Assembly (NCBI RefSeq): GCF_027594865.1
Contig: NZ_CP089391.1
Coordinates: 1,952,501-2,016,500, forward strand
DNA from: Bradyrhizobium xenonodulans
Lineage (GTDB): Bacteria > Pseudomonadota > Alphaproteobacteria > Rhizobiales > Xanthobacteraceae
Reading direction: 5' to 3'
DNA: 64,000 nt
Part shown: positions 59,453 through 64,000 of the stretch, one piece after another
How positions within the stretch are numbered: the stretch's first letter is position 1
Layout: each line of letters opens with the position of its first letter
The notes under the pieces: generated by a model
Told to the model about the DNA's origin: nothing
The model's database searches: none
Seen by the model: only the letters and a program-made list of their open reading frames with translations
Position numbers and translations under genes: made by a program

Positions 59453-60223
59453 CTAGTGCTTCACGATCTGCGCTGTCGAGATGATGGTCTCGGGGATCGC
59501 GCCGTCGCGGCTGAACGACACGAGATGATTTCCGACATCGCGCAGCATGGCCTCGACATTTTCGCCCAAGGCATCCGGTGATGATGACGAATAGGTCAGC
59601 GTGCGTTTCGCCAAGTCGTGCAGGCCGACCAGATGGCTGGTCTCGACTGTGACGAGCTTGGTGAGCTGAAACGAGCTTCCGCGAAAGAATGCGGGAAGGT
59701 CCCGATGAGTCCGCGTGCCCCGGCCGGCCTCCTCCCAGAGCTGCGCTGGCGACCAGCGGCGGCGGATTTCGTTGTAGCCATCAAGCCAGGGGTTGCGGCC
59801 GTCGGTGGCAGAAAATGAGGCGCAAATCGCGAGCGCCCCGTCTGGCGCGACCAACCGTTCGAGTAGTGCAAGCGTTAGGTCACGATCCATCCAATGCAAC
59901 GCGCGGCCGATTGTCACGACATCGAAGCTGCCGATGTCAGCGGCAAGTGTTTCGGCCTTGCCTTCGATCAGCGTGAGATATCGCCCTGCGCCCGCTGCGG
60001 CGTGTCGCGCCGCATCGAGCATCGCGGGCTCGGGATCGACACCGACGACGCGGCCGACATAGGGGCCGAAGCCGAGCGCCAAGAGCCCAGGTCCGGTGCC
60101 GAGGTCTATCAAGCTGCTCTGTTTGTTGAGACCGAGCTTGTGCGCGACGCAGCGAAAGAATTCGCTCGGGTAGGGCGGCCGCAAATGCTCGTAGAGTGAC
60201 GCCGTGCTCGCGAACCGGCCCAT
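59453..60223 (-). CDS. class I SAM-dependent methyltransferase
   Basis: The 256-residue protein starts MGRFASTASLYEHLRPPYPS, has the SAM motif SLIDLGTGPGLLALGFGPYV and VVGVDPEPAMLDAARHAAAG, and post-motif DVVTIGRALHWMDRDLTLAL, typical of UbiE/Methyltransf_11-like enzymes. The substrate is unknown. ATG 60223 lies 7 nt after the SDR stop, with no obvious Shine-Dalgarno, so it may be translated by coupling with the SDR gene. Confidence 0.88.
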   Translation of the reverse strand: MGRFASTASLYEHLRPPYPSEFFRCVAHKLGLNKQSSLIDLGTGPGLLALGFGPYVGRVVGVDPEPAMLDAARHAAAGAGRYLTLIEGKAETLAADIGSFDVVTIGRALHWMDRDLTLALLERLVAPDGALAICASFSATDGRNPWLDGYNEIRRRWSPAQLWEEAGRGTRTHRDLPAFFRGSSFQLTKLVTVETSHLVGLHDLAKRTLTYSSSSPDALGENVEAMLRDVGNHLVSFSRDGAIPETIISTAQIVKH

Positions 60224-60230
60224 GCTTCGC

Positions 60231-60989
60231 CTACACGTGCTGGCCGCCGTTGATGTGGATCTCGGCGCCGTTGACGTAAGAGCTGGTGTCCGTGCACAGC
60301 ACGTAGATGATTTTTGCCACCTCGTCGGGCGTGCCGAGGCGGTGCATCGGGATCTGCTGGTCGACGATCTTCTCGGTGCCCGGCGACAGGATCGAGGTGT
60401 CGATCTCGCCCGGCGCGATGGCGTTGACGCGCACGCCGACGCGGCCGAAGTCGGAGGCCATTTCGCGTGTGAGCGAAGCCAACGCGGCCTTGGAGGTGGC
60501 GTAGGCGGCGCCCGCAAAGGGATGCACGCGCGAGCCCGCGATCGAGGTGACGTTGACGACCGAGCCCTTGGCCGCCTTCAACTCCTCGATCAGTCCGCGC
60601 GCGATCATGATTGGCGCGAAGAAGTTGACGTGGAAGACATGCGTCCAGGTGTCGAGGTCGGTCTCGATCGAGCCGAGCCTGGAGCCGCCCGGGCCTTTCG
60701 GCGAGATCGCGGCGTTGTTGACGAGCGCATGCAGCATGCCGCCTTCGAGGCGGTTGCGGATGTCGGAGATCGCGCGCGTGGTATCCGCGGGATTGCCGAG
60801 ATCGACCTGGATGTGATCCTCGGGGCCTGCGTCCCACGGACAGTCCTCGGGGAAGGGATGCCGCGAGCAGGTGATGACACGCCAGCCCGCCGACGAGAAG
60901 CGGATCACGGTGGCGTGGCCGATACCGCGGCTGGCTCCGGTCAGGAGCAGCGTGCGGCGCGGCGCATTGGACGAATGCGGCATGGACAT
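60231..60989 (-). CDS. short-chain dehydrogenase/reductase (FabG-like)
   Basis: The 252-residue classical SDR has TLLLTGASRGIGHATVIRF (TGxxxGIG), ALVNNAAIS (NNAG-like), VVNVTSIAGSRVHPFAGAAY with the catalytic Ser, and the YATSK Tyr and Lys. The end VNGAEIHINGGQHV closes the fold. The substrate is unknown. A degraded duplicate of its 3' end lies 3 kb away at 57164. The start may also be the Met two codons inside. Confidence 0.94.
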   Translation of the reverse strand: MSMPHSSNAPRRTLLLTGASRGIGHATVIRFSSAGWRVITCSRHPFPEDCPWDAGPEDHIQVDLGNPADTTRAISDIRNRLEGGMLHALVNNAAISPKGPGGSRLGSIETDLDTWTHVFHVNFFAPIMIARGLIEELKAAKGSVVNVTSIAGSRVHPFAGAAYATSKAALASLTREMASDFGRVGVRVNAIAPGEIDTSILSPGTEKIVDQQIPMHRLGTPDEVAKIIYVLCTDTSSYVNGAEIHINGGQHV

Positions 60990-61033
60990 CTTTCAGGTCG
61001 GCCCAAAGCTCGAGACGAGGTTCAAGGGGAGGC

Positions 61034-61675
61034 TCAGGGATACATTCGCGTCTTGGACCACTTCTGGCCGGCCGCGTCACGGCGAAATTCGATGCGGTCG
61101 TGCAGGCGGAATGGGCGGTCATGCCAGAACTCGATACGCGAGGGCGTGATGCGCCAGCCGCTCCAGCCCGGTGGGCGCGGCACCTCGCCGATGATGTGCT
61201 TGGCCGCGACTTTTGCGATCGCCTGCTCGAAGGCAAAGCGGCTTTCCAGCTCCTGCGACTGCTTGCTCGCCCAGGCGCCGATCTGCGCCTGCTTGGGCCG
61301 GGTGGCGAAATAGGCATCGGCTTCAGTGTCGGTCACCGGCGTCACGTTGCCGCGGATGCGGACCTGACGGCGCAGCGACTTCCAGTGAAAAAGTAACGCT
61401 GCCTTAGGATTTGCGGCGAGTTCGCGGCCCTTCTGGCTGGCGATGTGGCTGTAGAAGACAAAACCTTCGGTATCGAAGCCCTTCATCAGCACCATGCGCA
61501 CGTCCGGCAGCCCGTCGGGATCGACGGTTGCGAGCGCCATGGCGTTCGGATCGTTCGGTTCGCTCTTGATCGCCTCGTTCAGCCAGGCCTCGAACAACGC
61601 AAAAGGCTCGTCGGCGGCGGTGAAATCACCGGATGTTAAGGGTGTCTGGTGTTTCATCGAGGTCGTGTCGGTCAT
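61034..61675 (-). CDS. pdxH: pyridoxamine 5'-phosphate oxidase
   Basis: The 213-residue FMN enzyme oxidises pyridoxine or pyridoxamine phosphate to PLP. Visible parts are [60 protein letters not shown] and the C-terminal [31 protein letters not shown], which bind substrate and FMN. It is a housekeeping gene, divergent from a lipoprotein gene. Confidence 0.97.
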   Translation of the reverse strand: MTDTTSMKHQTPLTSGDFTAADEPFALFEAWLNEAIKSEPNDPNAMALATVDPDGLPDVRMVLMKGFDTEGFVFYSHIASQKGRELAANPKAALLFHWKSLRRQVRIRGNVTPVTDTEADAYFATRPKQAQIGAWASKQSQELESRFAFEQAIAKVAAKHIIGEVPRPPGWSGWRITPSRIEFWHDRPFRLHDRIEFRRDAAGQKWSKTRMYP

Positions 61676-61729
61676 GTCTGGAGTCCGAGTTGCGTCCCGC
61701 GGCCCAAAACGCGTTGTTGTCCGCTACCG

Positions 61730-61741
61730 CCCTATATAGGG
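61730..61741. promoter_or_regulatory. 12-bp perfect palindrome CCCTATATAGGG between pdxH and the lipoprotein gene
   Basis: The sequence reads the same on both strands and includes TATATA, in the 113-nt gap between divergent starts 61675 and 61789. It may be a shared -10 region or a protein binding site. Confidence 0.4.
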
Positions 61742-61788
61742 CATGGGGGCGCGTTGGCCTATCGGCGATCGGGCCGTCCGGCTTCGTC

Positions 61789-62196
61789 ATGACGATGATT
61801 CTGATCGGGCTCGGCAGCGGCGGCTGCAGCTTTTCCCGCAACGACACCAGCGCCTATGCCAGGGCCGACGACAGCGACCTGACCGGCTCGATCGCGCGGC
61901 CGGCCAAGGAGGCCCCGCCCACCGAGACGGATCTTGCCTTCGCCCGTAACGCCGCCTCCGACGTCCTCAGCAAGGGCGACAAGGATTCCAGCCAGCACTG
62001 GGAGAATCCGGAAACCGGCGCGCGCGGCTCGGTGACGCCGATCGCGCAGTCCTATGCCGCCGAGGACGGCCGCAAGTGCCGCGATTTCCTGGCGAGCTAC
62101 GTCAACGGGGCGACCGAAAGCTGGCTCCAGGGCGCCGGTTGCCAAAGCAGCCGTGGCCGTTGGGAGATTCATACGCTAAAGCCGTGGCGGAGCTGA
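61789..62196 (+). CDS. RT0821/Lpp0805-type surface antigen-like lipoprotein (135 aa)
   Basis: MTMILIGLGSGGCSF is a short hydrophobic start with a lipobox-like GGC; the mature part has SQHWENPETGARGSVTPIAQ, YAAEDGRKCRDFLASYVNGA and a Trp/Cys-containing end, the pattern of the RT0821/Lpp0805 (17-kDa antigen-related) family. An earlier start could give a longer signal, but no ATG or GTG lies in the same frame near a ribosome site. It is exported to the envelope. Confidence 0.8.
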   Translation: MTMILIGLGSGGCSFSRNDTSAYARADDSDLTGSIARPAKEAPPTETDLAFARNAASDVLSKGDKDSSQHWENPETGARGSVTPIAQSYAAEDGRKCRDFLASYVNGATESWLQGAGCQSSRGRWEIHTLKPWRS

Positions 62197-62198
62197 GC

Positions 62199-62248
62199 AT
62201 GATCCGGAGAAGTGGAAACCGGTTTTCCGATCAGATCATGCTCCAAAC
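62199..62248. repeat. second, shorter copy of the GCATGATCCGGA repeat
   Basis: AGCATGATCCGGAGAAGTGG then CGGTTTTCCGATCAGATCAT and GCTCC is a palindromic copy of the element at 13747, without the second AAAGCGCGATGA hairpin. It lies directly after the lipoprotein stop. Confidence 0.8.
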
Positions 62249-62362
62249 TTAGAGATTCGGCGCGCGCCGCTAGTTGCAAAAATGCCACTCTCTTCCCACA
62301 TGACGTGCAGACGGGGCGGGGAGCCCTTTGGACAATTCAATTTCTTGAAGGAGACGTGACGG

Positions 62363-63331
62363 ATGCGCGACCCCTATGAGGTCTTGGGGGTGCCGCGGAG
62401 CGCCAACGCTGCCGCGATCAAGAGCGCCTATCGCAAGCTTGCCAAGAAGCATCATCCCGACAGCAACAAGGACGACCCGAAGGCCGCCGAGCGCTTCTCC
62501 GAGATCAATTCGGCGAACGAGATCATCGGTGACGAGGACAAGCGCAAGCAGTTCGACCGCGGCGAGATCGACGCCGACGGCAAGCCGCGCTTCCAGGGCT
62601 TTCCGGGCGGCGGCGGGCCGCGCGGTCGCGCCGGTCCCGGCGGGTTCGAGAGCTATACGTTCCGGAGCGGCGGTGCGGGTGGTGGCGGCCCGGGCGGCGG
62701 CGCGTTCGAGGACATCCTCAACAGCATGTTCGGCGGCGGGATGCGCGGTGCGCGGCCCGGGGCCGGCGGCGGCGCCCAGTTCGAGTTCGACACTGGCGGG
62801 ATCGGGCTCGATCTCGACGTCAACGTCGCCATGTCCGTCTCGCTGGAAGAGTCGGTCAAGGGCGGCGACAAGCGCGTCCGGCTGCCGAACGGCAAGGAGC
62901 TCAACGTCAAGGTTCCGCCCGGCGTCGTCGAAGGCCAGCAGATCCGGCTGCGGGGGCAGGGCGAGAGCGCCCAGGGCCATCCGCCGGGCGATCTGCTGAT
63001 CACCATTGGCATCGCGCCGCACCCGTTCTTCAAAATCGAGGGCGCCGACCTCAGGATCGACCTGCCGGTGACGCTCTACGAGGCGGTGCTCGGGGCTAAG
63101 GTCCGCGTGCCGACCCTCGGCAATGCCGTGGAGCTGTCGGTCCCGAAAAACACCTCCAGCGGGCGGACCTTCCGCCTCAAAGGCAAGGGATTACCAAAAG
63201 CCGGCGGAACCGGGGATCTCTTCGTCACCATCAGGATTATGCTACCGGACGGGAACGACGCCGAGCTTGAAGCATTGATGGAGAAGTGGCGGGACCAACA
63301 CCCCTACAATCCACGTAGCGGGCTTGGTTAG
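62363..63331 (+). CDS. J-domain co-chaperone (CbpA/DnaJ-class, no zinc finger)
   Basis: The 322-residue protein has an N-terminal J domain ([20 protein letters not shown], with HPD in [12 protein letters not shown]), a Gly/Phe-rich linker ([20 protein letters not shown]) and the two DnaJ C-terminal beta domains ([40 protein letters not shown]). The four-repeat CxxCxGxG zinc domain is absent, as in CbpA. It should stimulate DnaK. Shine-Dalgarno-like GAAGGAGACG precedes the ATG. Confidence 0.95.
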   Translation: MRDPYEVLGVPRSANAAAIKSAYRKLAKKHHPDSNKDDPKAAERFSEINSANEIIGDEDKRKQFDRGEIDADGKPRFQGFPGGGGPRGRAGPGGFESYTFRSGGAGGGGPGGGAFEDILNSMFGGGMRGARPGAGGGAQFEFDTGGIGLDLDVNVAMSVSLEESVKGGDKRVRLPNGKELNVKVPPGVVEGQQIRLRGQGESAQGHPPGDLLITIGIAPHPFFKIEGADLRIDLPVTLYEAVLGAKVRVPTLGNAVELSVPKNTSSGRTFRLKGKGLPKAGGTGDLFVTIRIMLPDGNDAELEALMEKWRDQHPYNPRSGLG

Positions 63332-63651
63332 GGCGAGATCGGTAGCTGAAGGGGTTTCTCCTAAAGGCCTAGAGCATCTCTCGACGGATGATGCTCATCA
63401 TATGCCTGAGGCGTGGTAGCGCTTCATGTACTCGACGTGTCGGCTGTCCGGCGGGGCAGGCGATAAAAAGGTGCGGCCTCGAGAGGGGGACCAGCGCGGT
63501 ACCAAAAACCCCAATCGAGGCCGCCCGCGTCGATCGGCGGATCGAACGCTGCTCAGTTTCGCGTCATCATCCGGTGCGATAATGAGACGCGCCCATGTCT
63601 TGATTCCAAATTTTCAATGTCGGAATCGAGGCACCGCATTCAAGCGGTTGC
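63332..63651. other. intergenic region with a long hairpin, no convincing gene
   Basis: In this 320-nt gap GCGGCCTCGA (63473-63482) pairs with TCGAGGCCGC (63515-63524); an inner GGGGG/CCCC can extend the stem. An overlapping frame (63426-63731) reads through the gap but crosses the 3' end of the next gene and has no start signal, so I do not call it. The hairpin may belong to a small RNA or a mobile repeat. Confidence 0.45.
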
Positions 63652-64000
63652 TCAAGTGCCGTTTTTCTCTGCCTGGTCGTAGACAGCCTGCGCCACCTTG
63701 GTCAGGCGATCGCGGTCGCCGCCGCCGGTGACGACGTAGCCGACGCCGCGCTCGGCCCAGAACAGCGCCCCGTCCTTGTCCGTTCTGGCGTAGCGCATCT
63801 GCGTCGCTCCGTTCTCGGTCTTGGCGGTGTAGATCGTGTACCGCTCGCCCGAGGCGCCCTCATACATCAGGAACGAGGCCGGGCCGTTCGGTCCCGGCAG
63901 GAGCCGGCCGCCGACGAGCTTCAGCCCGCTCGCCTCCAGGTTCGGCGCGAACACGGTCCAGCCGCAGCGCCGAGTCAGCCAGGCCTGGAGGTGGTCGCGC
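63652..64000 (-). CDS. anti-sigma-factor-like transmembrane regulator, 3' part
   Basis: The C-terminal 115 residues are in the window; the gene continues past its edge (no start reached). The segment reads RDHLQAWLTRRCGWTVFAPN, LEASGLKLVGGRLLPGPNGP, ASFLMYEGASGERYTIYTAK and DGALFWAERGVGYVVTGGGD, which matches the periplasmic part of ECF anti-sigma factors (FecR/zf-HC2-type). An adjacent ECF sigma gene is expected just beyond the window. The call rests on recognition of the family. Confidence 0.8.
   Translation of the reverse strand, partial: RDHLQAWLTRRCGWTVFAPNLEASGLKLVGGRLLPGPNGPASFLMYEGASGERYTIYTAKTENGATQMRYARTDKDGALFWAERGVGYVVTGGGDRDRLTKVAQAVYDQAEKNGT

Noticed and set aside
63426..63731. 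Plus-strand frame in the last intergenic gap
   Set aside because: Arg/Gly-rich composition, no start signal, and it crosses the 3' end of the anti-sigma-like gene.

Overview
The window is GC-rich chromosomal DNA from an alphaproteobacterium, almost certainly Bradyrhizobium or a close relative. The reasons are the gene order cbbR<>cbbF-P-T-A-L-S-X-E with a red-type (form IC) RuBisCO and its CbbX activase, the many short stress-type proteins typical of this genus, and several copies of intergenic palindromic repeats that I recognise from Bradyrhizobium-type genomes. No phage, insertion sequence, CRISPR array, tRNA or rRNA was seen.

Layout. 0-1.2 kb: end of a sugar-nucleotide gene (RmlC-like tail) overlapping an NAD-dependent epimerase gene that is frameshifted here. 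1.2-11 kb: a complete Calvin-cycle operon with its divergent LysR regulator. 11.3-16.5 kb: a PAS-GGDEF-EAL cyclic-di-GMP enzyme, a UspA protein and a DegP/HtrA protease. 16.7-33.1 kb: an accessory stress region with about 20 mostly tiny genes (DUF6496, DUF3072, DUF3147, DUF4142, PRC-barrel, PAP2, a ribbon-helix-helix regulator) around two sensor kinases. One kinase is a 2098-residue soluble hybrid kinase with eleven near-identical 92-residue HAMP units; the other is a receiver-PAS-HWE kinase directly downstream. 33.3-36.1 kb: an EmrA/EmrB-type efflux pair. 36.2-38.6 kb: an HxlR regulator divergent from a short-chain dehydrogenase and a nitronate monooxygenase. 38.7-57 kb: metabolic and envelope genes (PhoD, aldo/keto reductase, aminotransferase, KefB-like antiporter, RibB, glutaryl-CoA dehydrogenase, MBL hydrolase, acyl-CoA synthetase, extensin-like protein, L,D-transpeptidase, CorA). 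57-60 kb: a small module bounded by two copies of the same dehydrogenase 3' end. 60.2-64 kb: SDR, PdxH, a lipoprotein, a J-domain protein and an anti-sigma-factor-like gene cut by the window edge.

The strongest system-level signal is a set of GGAAC-N16/17-nGTT promoter motifs in the small-gene region. They match the known general-stress sigma factor (EcfG) consensus and lie at the right place and orientation in front of at least ten genes. One lies in front of the giant HAMP-array kinase, so that kinase and the HWE kinase behind it may be both part of the general stress regulon and inputs to it.
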